Made by a program: the position numbers and the translations under genes. Shown here piece by piece: positions 22,336-34,983 of a DNA stretch of 64,000 nucleotides (position 1 is its first letter; each line of letters opens with the position of its first letter). The stretch is taken from NCBI RefSeq assembly GCF_036884655.1, contig NC_088355.1, positions 39,375,001-39,439,000 of the forward strand. The letters run 5' to 3'. Origin of the DNA: Musa acuminata AAA Group. Lineage: Eukaryota; Streptophyta; Magnoliopsida; Zingiberales; Musaceae. The notes beneath the pieces were generated by a model, which made no database searches, was not told where the DNA came from, and saw nothing but the letters and a program-made list of their open reading frames with translations.

Positions 22336-22944
22336 TAGTAGTTGCACCATAGTTTGAAATCTACCTATTTGAGGTATCTACAACACTCTATGAATTTGAC
22401 AATAAGGCTATAAACAACTATGTACATTCGCAAGAGATTTTTTATCCTTGGTTGAAGTAAAAGAGCATAGGTAAACCTTTTTGCTTAAGAAAAATATTCT
22501 AAACTTCCTACAAGTTCTATTCAAAGTTTACATAGCTAGAACTTTGATTTAAATGTCAAAATAATGCATCTATATGCCAATTGTAGGCCTAGGAAATTTT
22601 CTAATATTAATTTCCTTTGTTAGAATCAGAAAATGATAGATAAAAAAATGTGTTTATGCATAACAAATATATCATATTAAAGTACCTGACTACACTATCT
22701 TCAGTAAGAAAATCAGTCGGATTAAAGTAATTACTTACACAGGTCATTAATATAGGCAATTGCTAAAAATTGATTCTCTTAGCATACCATCAAGCACTAA
22801 TGATAATGCATAGAACTCTAAGTGCTTGTAACTCCAAGATTCATTCTTGTGTAAATTAAGTAAACTACAGCAGAAGCAAACTCCAAGATCCAGGTGAAGA
22901 ATTCAGAAGACAAAGTCGTGATCGGATAATGCTGACAGCAAAAA

Positions 22945-23125
22945 CATGTTGGCAAAAATATTATGTGTGCACATAACCTGATGGTGTATGTGCACCCACA
23001 GGTTGAGAGTTCAAACCATCACAATGACACTACTGTGCACCTGTCGTCTGTCCTCCTCTGTGAGGGTCTACCACCCCTAGATGGGGCCTGATGCGCCCAA
23101 GAAATGTCAAATGAAAAAAGAAAAA
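22945..23125 (+). repeat. Possible tRNA-related SINE
   Basis: An A-box-like ACCTGATGGTG (near 22977) is followed about 30 bp later by a B-box-like GAGTTCAAACCATC (near 23008). Then comes an unrelated body with CTACCACCCCTAGATGGGGCC and an A-rich end (AAATGAAAAAAGAAAAAG near 23118). The spacing fits Pol III SINEs. No target-site duplication was identified, so this is tentative. Confidence 0.35.
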
Positions 23126-23412
23126 GAATCATAGTAGCAGTAATTGAACAACAGAATATACTTCTCTAACTATAGAACATTTTTTTAAAGAACCTACAAC
23201 AATAAATAGTTGTCACAAAAAAAAAAGGCAGATAACTAAAAAAAACAGATCAATTACCAAAACAATTCAATACATAACATGGTCAAAAGATAATGAAAGC
23301 TTAGAGATGCAATTACAATTTATAAACTACACCAAACATTCTAACAAGACAAGAAAAACAAAATTCTATTCTGAAGTAGTAAATTGCAGAAACAACAAGT
23401 AAATATTATGCA

Positions 23413-23553
23413 TGTAGAGATTTCTATATAATAAGAGAAAAGAACATTAATCATCAATTTTCAAATATAATTCAATACGTAACTGTAGAGATTTCCATAT
23501 AATAAGAGAAAAGAACATTAATCATCTATTTTCAAATATATTTCAATACGTAA
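23413..23553. repeat. 71-bp tandem duplication
   Basis: Units 23413-23483 and 23484-23553, both beginning TGTAGAGATTT and ending CAATACGTAAC, differ at only a few bases (T/C in the sixth dinucleotide, CAAT/CTAT, ATAAT/ATATT). It lies 50 bp beyond the 3' end of the membrane-protein CDS, so it may fall in that gene's 3' UTR. Confidence 0.92.
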
Positions 23554-23603
23554 CCTGTCGATTGGCAGAAATTTTTTGAGGGAAAAGGAAAAACGCAACG
23601 GGT

Positions 23604-23993
23604 TCATTCGAGACATTGACCTGGCATTTCCTTGGGGCTTGAGGGGCCACTACCGGGGCTAAGGATGGCCCTTCCCAACCCGGGCAGATTCGAGACGATC
23701 CCCACGAAGTAGAACAGGATCACGAGCCCAACCACCCAGGGCATCAGTATGAACCCGATCAGGAACGTGACGAACCCGCAGAGCATCAACGCCAGCGACG
23801 CCCCGAGGAGGAGAGAGGCGAACCGTGCCGGTGACATCCGTGTCGGCACCCGCCTCCTCGCCGTCGCAGCATCAACCGGTGGCCGCGAGCGTGCGTCGGC
23901 AGGCAGGGGCGCGAGGTGAGGGGTGCGGAGGACCTCGAGGAGGAGAGCGCAGAGCTCGTAGAGAAGCCGCGATGGCTGGTCGCCTCCCGTCAT
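23604..23993 (-). CDS. Conserved small plant membrane protein, function unknown
   Basis: 129 codons plus stop in one exon, GC-rich unlike its surroundings. A hydrophilic start (MTGGDQPSRLLYELCALLLE) is followed by a basic, proline-rich linker and two closely spaced hydrophobic segments at roughly residues 58-78 and 81-101 (FASLLLGASLALMLCGFVTF and MPWVVGLVILFYFVGIV). It ends with SPKEMPGQCLE. I recall plant proteins of similar size with the same SPAxFASLxLG...LMLCGxVTF...MPWVxGLV core and no known role, so I call it conserved. A GT after CCAG near the stop (CCAG|GTCAAT) could be a donor giving a different C-terminus. Confidence 0.75.
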   Translation of the reverse strand: MTGGDQPSRLLYELCALLLEVLRTPHLAPLPADARSRPPVDAATARRRVPTRMSPARFASLLLGASLALMLCGFVTFLIGFILMPWVVGLVILFYFVGIVSNLPGLGRAILSPGSGPSSPKEMPGQCLE

Positions 23994-24019
23994 GTCCAGA
24001 TTCTAAGAAGAAACCCTAA

Positions 24020-24964
24020 ACAGAGCACTAAAACGCTGGTGGGAGAAGACGAAGAGGGGAGACGGACGGAATTGATTGATATGGTGGCATTTTGAAATGA
24101 AGTTGAACGCGATTCCGTCGTTTTGTTTACTTGTTTCTATAGTTTCTATTTAATTATTGTGATGACAAAAGAGTAAACAAAAGCTTTATTATTGCAAAAA
24201 AAAAAGGAAAAAGGAAAAAAGGTCGGTCAAATCGAGGATAAAAAAGAGGATAAGGTTGAGCGATATCGGCTCACTTTTAGGATTTATCTCGACACGTTCC
24301 CGGAAATATCTGCTTGGTTTCCGTCCGTTCTCCGTGAAGAGACTTCGTTGCCGATTAGCTTCCACGGAGGAAGGGATAGAAATAAACGAAAGAAAGTTTC
24401 GTAAAAATACTAGAAGATATTTAAATGTATTTGATATAAAGAAGAACGTTACCTTATGATTTGACTTTTCATGGCCAATCTGTGAGTGTTCGTTCTAAGA
24501 GAAGCTCTCAAGCATTATTTGATTCAATCTCATTTTACAAGCCTCATGATTGATATTTCTGAATAGTTGATCTGGCCATCCACCTTGCAATGACTGCAGG
24601 GCGATCAATTACAGGTACAAACCAAATCCAGGACACCAAGCTCGTCAGCTTCCGTGAAAGCCCAAGTCTGGATCAGTGAATCCTCCAAAACGAAACATTA
24701 AATATGTGTCTGAAACAAGAATTTCTTGGAGAATGATTTATACTGCAGATGAGTAGAAGCAGATAATACAAAATTCATAGCTCCAGCCACCGTGAGTTGC
24801 AGAATGTCAAAGGCCATGATATAGGCTCCTAGATGACTGATTCCAGAAATGGTCAGTAACTAAATGCAGAGAACTCCATCAAACAAGTAGCTTGAGAAAT
24901 CCTGACAGAGGAAGGATGATGAGACTCTGCTCTGTTCGATGACAGCTCTCGGAGGATACCCTAA
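24020..24964. other. Intergenic: promoter side of 23993 gene, 3' side of SPL gene
   Basis: 24020-24120 is likely leader/promoter of the membrane-protein gene (- strand). 24700-24964 is likely the SPL 3' UTR. Open frames at 24192-24459 are not protein-like. Nothing else recognised. Confidence 0.45.
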
Positions 24965-27900
24965 CTACTGCCAAGAGAAGGGAAGAGCTTGAGAGGTCCC
25001 ATTGGAGGGGCCTTCATCCCCGATATGAAATATACTCTGACAATGGATATCAGCATCGGTAGCATCATCGGAAGCCAAGACGGTGCTCACATGATTGTCG
25101 CCCATGACCGAACACGAGTATTCCACCGGTGAAACATTTCTTGGTGCGGAGTGAGAGTAACGTGTGACATTGCCATACTGCAAACTTGGAACAAGAGGCT
25201 CAGCCATGGGGATTTGATCAGATGATGGCATTCCATGGCTTAGTTTGATGCCCGATGTCTGTGTCGGCGATGACAGAAGAGAGAGAGCACAATCGGAGTG
25301 GAGTACTTGGGATAGCCCATTGGAGAACATCTTGTTGCTGCTGCTGCCGACTCCAGACATGGTGCTTGTCATAAAATGTGTTTGGCCTACTAAAGATCCA
25401 AGTGTGCTTATGCTGCTGAGGCTGGTCTCGCTCTCTTGCAAGAAAGGGAACTGCTTTCTTTCCTTGCTGTAGCGGTGAGAAGAGTCGGAAAGAAAAGGGT
25501 TCCTGTTGATGATGAGATCTGCAACTGTGCACTGTGTATATCCTGTGCTGTCCTCTGTTTTGACAATTCCAGCCCAGTTTGATTCTGTTGAGGTGGGTGG
25601 AAAGATTTGAGGGTATGCCAAGTATTTGGTTCCTGTACATGCAAGAAACAATTTATATGGACAATAGGAGGTCGATTGATTCTGTCAATGATTAGGAGTA
25701 GACTTCCCTAGAGACAAGCCACGAATGCAAAGTTCTGCAAACATCATTTACTACATATCTACTAAGGTGTCATTGGAGTCATTTGGCAACTGCAGCAACT
25801 ACTGAATAACATCATGAACGATTGAGTCATAAATAGCTAGTGCTTGCAAAATTACTTTGTTGTCAGTTCAATTCAGCTTATTAAGAAGATTCAAGTATTA
25901 CTGGTTGTTCAATGACAAATGCATGAACGATAATGAGCTTTGTCCATGCTGCATAAGAACATGACCAGCTCCATGGCATGGACAACAATGCACGAGGCAC
26001 ATTCCTTGCCAACCTTAGCTGGCAAGCCGTCATCGTGCCACATCACATATATTGGTCATCCTTATTATAAGGAAATTAATCATAGAGGCATTGACAGTAG
26101 AAAGATGCACATGCTTAAAATTGGCAGGTTTTTGAGCTGGGTGCTGGAGAAGATAATATTAAGCCACAAGGGTCTAATCATAAGCAACAAAATTTGAACT
26201 GCAGCGAGAGATTAAGAAAAAAAGCAGAAATTTTAAGAATGATGCCACAATCTAAGTGATCCTAAACTAGCTACCTGAATTTACAGAACACGGCTGGGGT
26301 TTCCTTCGACGTTTGTTGTGTCCATCAAGACGCTTCCTGCAGCTACGCTTTACCTCATCAAACTCTACAAGCAAATGAAATCTGCAGGAATAGATTATTC
26401 AGGATAAGGAAATTGATTCATCAGGAAATTGAAATCTACAAGCAAATGAATTCCGCAGGAATAAATTGAAGGAATAAATCCCCACTGAAATCGGTTTTCT
26501 AGAATGTGTTGAAGCAGATAGAAGTCACATTGGGACACCAAAAAGGATCTTAACTGGAGCATGAACAATTTCATAAGCCAAATAACAAGATGGAAATATA
26601 CACACCAAAACTTCAAAAAAAAAAAATACTATCACACCAGTTTTCAGAGAACAATATCATTTTGCTGCAAAAAGAGAACAAATACACACAAAGGCAACTT
26701 CAAGTTATACCAGCAAGAATCCCCTCAAAAAAGTTATAAGAGGCTGAAGTGGAGAAAAATTGAACCTACAAGCAATAAGTAAACAACAGGTGCGGATAGG
26801 TACAAGCTTGCAAACATATCACAACAGATAACTGCAACAGAGACTGAAAACCCATACAGAATTCATCATCTTGATGGACAATATCCATTATGAATACATA
26901 CTTGAATCAAAGATTTAAAGACAGAAAAGGACAAAATAAGTTATGAAACAAAAGTAAAAAAAAAAACACTAAAAAATACTTTCAAATCCATGTTAAATTG
27001 ATATAGCCAACAATATGTTTGCATACACCAGTGATAAGCCAAAAGGTAACCTGATTATCATCCAACTTCAGACGAAGCTGTTCTTCAACATTCAAAACAA
27101 AATACTAAAGTGAGATTAAAGTAAGGTACCTAATAAATATTGTTAGATCCATTAAGAGACTTCTAAATAATTATGTCATAATTGTTAGATTAAATAATGC
27201 TTCAAATCAATCAAACTACAGAAATGTCAGATGAATTTATGATATCAAATATCACAAACAAGAACACGAGAAAGGTTATGCCAGGATAAACTTGTTATCC
27301 TTTATTAAGATACTCTTATATAATAGTGCCAGGATAGGTACAAAGTAACAAGTTGCAGTGTTATTCACTAAAATAATTGGATCCTTCATATCTAATTGAT
27401 AGTGGCCTCAAGAATGCTGGAAAACAAGTTTTATGCATTTTATCTAAGTCTCATTCATCCAATTGCTTCAGCTGTGCAATCAGCTTTGGGTTTGCTATTC
27501 AAGGGTCTACCATTATCTTATGGTTCATGCAACCAGACGAACCATCTCAATCAGAATGTGTTGCTTGTTGGTCCTTCATGAACATTTAATGAGATCTGTA
27601 CTGCAAACTTCCATCAGATTAATAATCCAGTGACACCTATTAACTAATATGAAGTTTGCATAAACATTCACATTATCATGCAATTTAAAAATCTCCCTCC
27701 AAGTAATTTCATATTATAGACAAAAGGAGGCCTTACTGCTTGTTAAAACCAGTGGCCGTGGCTCTTCAAGTGTTCCATTATTCTAAACATAATTTTAGAT
27801 CTTAAAGTTACTGACTAGAGGTTTCCCATCCTTTTCTCAATACCCTTTGCAAGATTTCTTATTTTCCCGAAGCAAAACTCAACCTTAAGAACACTCAAAG

Positions 27901-28687
27901 AACCAAGGAAAACCAAAAAAGACGATTAAAAAAGTGAACAATATGATCCAGAACAGGCAGTAACTTTATACAGTTATGCAACAGATTATGAGTAATTGAT
28001 GTGTGTAGATACTGCAGACTTTGCTACACATAACAAGCGTGTTATACCAGTTTCTATGAATTCAACAGGATGAATACAGATGAAGGGCATTCCCTTATGA
28101 CATTGAGCAGTTCCAAGATCAGAAAACAACGAAATACTGCAAATAGAAAGCATCTACCTAGATCAAATAAGCATGAAGGGCCACCGTGATACTGCATAAA
28201 AGACCCAAGCAACCTGCCCTACGTGAACCAAAACGTCGGAGGAACTCCTGTTTCATTACCTGCTGCACTGCTGGCAGAAGCGTTGCTCTTGGCCGCCGAC
28301 CAGAACCACAGGAGTCTTGGAGTGAGCCTCACAGACCTTGTGGCGGCGGTGGTATTCCCTGCACTTGCTAAGATCTGCTTTGCACCCATCAACCAAGCAC
28401 GAGGCATTCTGGCTCGCATTGCTCGAAGCCCGTTGCCTCTTCGATGGACCAGAAGATGAAGATACCATCGTCGTAGACGATATCCTGGGGTGGTCCTTCC
28501 ACCTGTATGATGACCCAGAATCACCCACTCCCCCAAGCTTCAGATCGATGGAGCAACCCGGACCGCCCAAGGGGCTTCGCGGGGCAGAACCGCCGGTTGG
28601 TCCGGCCACCAAGGAGCCGAGGCTTGGTACGGCGTCACGATCCAATTCGGCCAAATCCCATGGGGGCATCTTCAGATCCCAGTCCAT
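24965..28687 (-). CDS. SBP-box transcription factor (SPL16/SPL18-like)
   Basis: Nuclear DNA-binding factor that binds GTAC-core sites and acts in plant phase change and organ growth (family knowledge). Three exons on the - strand: 28687-28260, 26381-26275, 25632-24965; borders GT/AG; 1203 nt, 400 aa. Seen: the SBP domain from residue 97 with zinc ligands C97, C102, C119, H122 and C138, C141, H145, C157. The exon 1/2 junction falls in CQQCSR|FHLL, the canonical SBP intron position. The bipartite nuclear signal is [17 protein letters not shown] (154-170). Exon 3 carries the ALSLLSS peptide encoded by the miR156 site. The start [12 protein letters not shown] is typical of this subgroup. The SPL16/18 grouping is from memory; the family call is very firm. 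Confidence 0.95.
25271..25290 (-). promoter_or_regulatory. miR156 target site in SPL exon 3
   Basis: The transcript strand reads GTGCTCTCTCTCTTCTGTCA; its complement, TGACAGAAGAGAGAGAGCAC, differs from miR156 by one base (A for T at position 14). It codes for the ALSLLSS peptide, the usual site in SPL coding regions. This implies post-transcriptional repression by miR156. Confidence 0.95.
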
Positions 28688-30090
28688 GAAAGCAACACCT
28701 CAAAGCGCCCTACAGCTATGTTATGCACTGAGCTCTTATCTCTTTCACCCTATCGTGACCTTTTCCTTTCTTTCCCTTTCCTTCCTCTTGTCACTCTCTC
28801 CTCACACCAAACTACACTTCTCTGCCTCTCTCTGTCAAATCTTGCGTCCTTCCTCACCAATTCATGTCACAACACACTAGGGCTCCCCCTCTACAGATTC
28901 AAGCACGGCCTTAATCAAAGAGAACCGCGACCAGTGGAGATCCCAACAGAGACAAGTGGCAACCTGGATAAGAAGCGAAGAAAGAGGGGAGTGGGACTGC
29001 GTGAACCAGGAATAGGGTTGACAAGCCAAAAAACCAAGTTGGCCCCCTGCAGCCGGATCAAGAAACCCAGTCTTGGCAAACGGGTGGAAAGAAGCAAATC
29101 AAGAAGCAAGCCTAGGAATCAAAGAACAGGTAAACCAACTGCAGGGCCAAGACTAACAAACAAAATGGACTGATCTTGGCAAGAGATCTCATAGTGCAAG
29201 AAGCAAATCGAGAAGTAAAGATAAGAATCCAAGAACACGTAAGCCAGCAGCACGCCGGGAAGTAATCAGCGGCAGAATTGATTTGTAAGTCACAAATCCC
29301 CAAGGAACCTAGCAAAGATGAAACAGAGGAGGAGGAAGATTTGGAAGGTGGGGAGTGGGGGGGTTAAAGCAAAAGCACAAGCCCAAAAGGTTAATAGGCA
29401 GCAGTGGCAGTAAGTGGCGGAACTGGTTTTAAGCTCCCCAACCATTCAGTTCCTGAGATGGGGACATCAAAGAGGAACAATAAATGTGAAGGGAGAAGAG
29501 GAGGTAGGTGCCACTCTGATCACATTACCAGCACCCAATGAGACTGAGCACAGATACAGGCAGGCATGGAGATGGGTTGGGACTACAATTATTGGCAGGA
29601 CGGTCAAGTAAAGATGGACACCGGTAAGTAGTATTAAATGAGAGTGGGGGTGGGTTGGGGGAGAGAAGCCAAGAGGGGCAGCAAGACGAGTCCCTTGGCT
29701 GACATACGAGCCTGTTTTGTTGTTCCTTTTAGGTTTTTACTGTGAGTCATTATATACGAAAGAAAACAGGAGCTGGGACTACAATAACAAGGTTGAGAGA
29801 GAGTGAGAGAGAGAGAGCGAGGAGGAGGAGGGGAGCAGACTAGGGGTGGGGTAGAGTGGAAAATTGGAGAGACAGGGTGTGGTTGCTTTCGACTTTTCAA
29901 TGGGGGAGGGTGGGGGGGGGGATAGAGTACAAAAGAAGGGGGAGAAACGGTGGTGCGGAGGATATTAGCCTCATGTTTCTATTTTCCTCGTTTGTTATTC
30001 TTCATGACATGCATCCACTCCTCTCTCTCCTCTTCAATTAAATCACTTTCCATGTTCTTCGGTTCAATCAGCCACGTTTCCTTCTGGTGT
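28688..30090. other. SPL 5' UTR/promoter region
   Basis: Upstream of the SPL start on the - strand. It holds pyrimidine/purine-rich sequence: a GA-rich tract at 29794-29836 (GAGAGAGAGTGAGAGAG type) and a G-run near 29910. Open frames here (e.g. 28718-29173) have no family resemblance. No further exon was identified; a 5' UTR intron is possible. Confidence 0.45.
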
Positions 30091-33000
30091 CCATGTCTTG
30101 GGAGGATGTTGGTCAATTCCAAGAGGCCTGGCTTACAACTGCAACTGGCATGCACCCCACACCCTTCTTCTTCTTCTTCTTCTGCGCTCAGGTTTCAAAG
30201 TCTCATCACCAGATTACCAAGTGTTGGAAGGTTGGGAACTTGGGAGAAAGAGCTTGGGTCCAACCACCAACATGAAAGCTTGGCTCTTGCTAATTGCAGA
30301 GGCTCTTCTTCTTGTTCATAGCTGGAAAACTTCATGTGATGGATGTCACTCACCAATTCTGAATCAGGATGGTACAATGTCAATCAAAGCCTCCATTGAA
30401 TGGAGAGGAGGACCCACCTGTGGCCAAATAAGCTTAGGGCAGGATCCACCTACCCACCTGCCCACAATACCAAGAGCAGTATCTGGTGGCAATGGTTTCA
30501 TTCTTGGATGGATGGCACTGGAAGATGAAGATTCCATGACATTAGGGAATGCATTAATGGTTGCGAACGCAATGGCAGATGACTCCACAAGGTTATCTTC
30601 TAAGGTTGCTCCTAACCATAATCATGCAGTAAATGATTTAGTTGGGAAGAGAATGATACCCATTGGTTACAGGTCACTCGTCGCCAACCTCACAGTAATG
30701 TAGCTCAATCAACATACTGTTATGCCTTGATTCTTCTAATGGTGCCAAGCTAGGAAAAGGACTGAGGGGACCGACACAGTGACATAGTCCCATCTTGATC
30801 TCTAGAGACTAATGGAAAATATCTGGTAGGGCTCCATCTAATGTCAAACTTGTGATAGATGAAGAGAGGAGTCTCCTAACGTAGATGACGACTCCCATTT
30901 CTTTCGGTGAAGGTTCATGACACGTAATTAGCATGCCATTATTCCACTGTCAAGCTTGTGATAGAGAAGAAAGTCTATACGGTGGCAGCGCCAAATAAAG
31001 GCTATTTTCTGGATAGGGAACGGATGCTCTGGAATGATTGATGTGAAAAGCATTGTAATGACACAAGGAAGAAACTCAAATCTGAAGCTGAAAGGTGCTA
31101 AGTTTGAAAACAAGGCTATCTTCACAAATTATCATGTCATGATGCTCAATTTTTCTTCGAATAGCAAGTACTTCCTGACATTTCAATCTCCTGTCGTATG
31201 GTTCATAGATTTAGGTGAAACCACTAATCGTGGCTCAAGGAAGAAGGTCATCAGTTGCCTTACACAATGCCAATCATAGATGTAAACTGGTTGTGTGACA
31301 CACGTGTGATGTTCTTCCCACGTGAATGTGCATTCGTCCAAAGAAGTCCAAATATCTTGAGGACTACTGAGATCATAAACCAAATTGGCACCATCTCCGT
31401 GCAAGAGCAGTAATGGTCCCGTTCATTGTCACAATTTTCAGACTTTTTCCTTTATTTTGTTTTGACTTTGGAAGAAAGGTTGCTATCTCTATTTTTCAAC
31501 TCTCGCCGTTGTTTTTGTTTTTGGCAGACGACTATCCCAAGAGTCTCCTTCCTATGACCAGTGATAGTTCTTTCTGGTTTTTTGTTGTAGATTGAAGGAA
31601 TCCAATGATAGATGCCAGATATCAAACATGAAGATCAAAGACTAAATGCTACATGCATGGAGTACCTAAAGTTCATGTGGGGGAAGAAATGTTTACAGTT
31701 TTAAGCGATCTGTTTCTTTCAAGCCTGCTAGAAATAGTGAAAATAGCTTGCCGTCAAGCCCTTCTCTGCTACCCTAATGCAGATGTAGATGAAAAAATCC
31801 TCAAAAACTTTCCAAATACTGACTGTTACATGCAAGGATCTGGCAGCAATAATCTTTAATGAACACCGAATACGTTCGACAGAAATAAAGAACGAAATGA
31901 TTGGTACCTTTTGAGTTGGTGTCTTTAACTCAGCCCCTATTCCTTGCTGTTTCTGCATCTTAGGAACATGAAATCATTTTGCAATACAGAAATGATAGAT
32001 GCCAACTTTAAGAATCTATTACATAAAAGAATTAGCTGACCCTTTTTATTCATTTTTAAACAAAAGAGCACAACAGATGACAGAAACGTTTGGAAAAGAA
32101 AAAGACAGGATCATGAGAAGAACTATATGATTATACACTTGAAATCTAATGATATATTGTTCTTTCACTTTAAGTTCATATAATGAAAGGCTCAAAAATG
32201 TAGTTTCGTCATGCAGATTGATATGCATACGCAAAAGCCTGCGCACTATCCATGCAGAATAAAAAGAATATCCGGAAAAGTAAGTTCCAAATACACAAAC
32301 CTTCATTCTTCCCAGCTGATTTGGAGCTCATTCTATCTTGTGGACCCTGAGACCCCAGACACAGTTGAAACTAAACTCGAGACAGGATGAAGTAGGAGAG
32401 AAAAAGCACATCTAGAATCTTTGCCTGGAGTATTCCAAACTACAAGTCGTAGCAACTGGACCACTGTAAAATGTCTTGGTTCATCTAAAAAACAAAGATT
32501 TGGCAAGTGATAAACAATGAATATAAACCCTCAAACTGTGGTCCAACACCCAGATGTGTGTTAGACTAGTTTAGTTGCACCTCTGATGATGGTAATAGAC
32601 AGCAAAACCCACGGGCATCCAGCTTTTACTAAACAAATCCTGCGCTGATCATGATAGGGTGGATTGTCAGTCCCAGACATAAGAGTGGAAACTTCGCACG
32701 ACACTGAAGGCAATCGGATTATAAAAAGAGAAAGATCAATGATTTGGTAGGGTTGAAATGTACTTACAGGGTCCAGAGTACATTACACGATCTCTAATGA
32801 TGAAGGAACAAGATTAGTGAAAGTTCTTGTGGTCCTCTGATGTTTGTCTTAAGCCATGGAATAATGAAGGTGTACTTCCTGAAGAAATTTTAAATTAAGA
32901 AAAGCAAGGGAGTTTTGATACCTGCGCATTCAGCAGTTCAACCCATGCAGTGAGTTACGTGAATGGTCCTGCGAAACATATTTCAAATCTCGTCAGTCCA

Positions 33001-34951
33001 GTTGTCTCCCAGCCTCAACCATATTAAATCTACTTGGGGCCACAAAGCAATGTACATTGAATAGTTGTGGACCTTCCCAACAATTATTGTAGTGTTGTGC
33101 TTCAAGGTAATTCACACGCAGGTTCATTTATGTAGATCTTGCATATCTTGCTTGGACTACCGACCATGGCGAAGCATCAAACAAAAGCTGCAATGCTATT
33201 CTTGACGTGACAATCCAATTAGTATGAAATCATGATAATATCTAGGACTAGGTTGGATGAACTATTAATAATTCAACGTTATATCCTGGAGGTATACAAT
33301 TCAAGGTTCTACATGAAGTTTAGGTATCAAATAAATCGTAGTTTTCAGCAATCAAGGTATTTAAGTTACAGTCTTTTGCAAAGAAAAATTACATACAGCC
33401 TTGATCTTCTAAATCTGCATGAACTTTGCCTGATTATGATATCCTGATGATATTTGGCAAGCAAAATAAACACAAATAACTCTTGAGTGAAAGAAGCAAT
33501 TTCTATATTACAATATTGTATATGATATTTGGGGTTTTGGAGCATACACCATCCAAAAGCATTCTACTTTCTTTTCTGTTCTCTCATTCTTTATTGAAGA
33601 AGAGTTTAGCTTTTCAAGAGCCTAACAGGAAAACTTAGCTATGACGGCTGATATTTTATTGTAAATTAAATGATGAGATAAATGTGTTATATGTGTTTAA
33701 AACTCAGCAATTGATGCAATCAATCATGGGCATCAAATCATACAGGAAAACAAAGATATCTAGTCCCAAAGGCCCCACGGGAAATCCTCTCAGCACTCAT
33801 TGCATCTAGCTAGACTTGATCACTTCAATAATGGAGGTTCTACCAATCCATTAGCTTCAAAATTTCATAATCTCACTTATATTCTTTATACTTCTCAGAC
33901 TGTGATGGATATTTGGATGAAAGCATTCATATGGATGACTTAATAAAGAAAGATTAAATGGAATCAATTTAGCCAACATATTCCCAATGCTTGACTAGCA
34001 TCCGACCTTCTAAATCTTTTTTAGTTGCTGTAATGTGCGTGAACTTGTCTTCCGTAATGAAGTACTATGATCCCAAGGTGATCTGAATTAGGACTATGCC
34101 CTTTGAGAGTTTCTCTCTGTGAGAAGGAACAAGATATAAGTTTTAGGAGAGTGTATCTGTGATCTACAAGGATATAGAGCAGAGTAATGATCAGATCTCT
34201 ATTTGGATGGAGAAGACTCTTCATGCTAAACAATGCATCCAGATGTAATCAACGAAAAAAACAAACAAAACGCCCAAGAACAGCTATTATGGTCAATAAT
34301 CCTGGCGCTGGACAGCAGCAGGATTGCTGATACAAGGCTATGTTTGTGATCGATGTAGTTGATATTGCCATGTATCACACTATTTCGTTCCTGTCCCAAA
34401 GTTAATCTTCACCTATCCACCTGAGTATTCTCTCTCTTTCTCCAACAATCTCATGAATATTTTTCTAATATTCTTCCCCTATTCAAGTATGGTTTAATTG
34501 TCGCCCCCTTACTTGTAAAGATGGATGATACAATCAATTTTGTCTATAATCATAGTTATATAGATGATATGACTAGCTTTATCAACATCATAAGCTTGTC
34601 CATTTGATGTGGCCACACCACAAGCTTGATTTTGGTTATCCAGTTAATCTTAACTCGAATATTCTTTTGCACATTCTCTCCCTCTTTCAATTATTATAAA
34701 TTTTTAATTTTTTGGATCTCTCTTTTTTTTTGCTTTTTCAAGCATTCTTATTTTTTTCACTCATTCATTTTGTTTGCCAACCTTGACTCTAATACTATGA
34801 ATCTTACAATAATAAGTATGAGTCAAACTAATCAACGTTAATATATATTGAGTCAAACATCAATTTAACCTAAAAGCTTAAGTTGTCAGTTTGTAGGTTA
34901 GACTCAAATATATATCATTCGACTCTCTCGATATTTAACAATGTATATATA

Positions 34952-34983
<32 letters not shown>

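Noticed and set aside
21937..22350. Long overlapping ORFs on both strands
   Set aside because: Low-complexity AGC/GGC-rich repeat leaves several frames open; no protein character.
28338..28880. 180-codon + strand ORF
   Set aside because: Antisense shadow of SPL exon 1 and its GC-rich leader.
29640..29700. Possible miR169-like target (GAGTCCCTTGGCTGA)
   Set aside because: Too many mismatches to the miR169 complement and located in non-coding sequence upstream of the SPL gene.
30098..30703. 201-codon + strand ORF upstream of the SPL gene
   Set aside because: It starts across a TTC repeat, shows no domain, and has no conserved-looking core; treated as chance.
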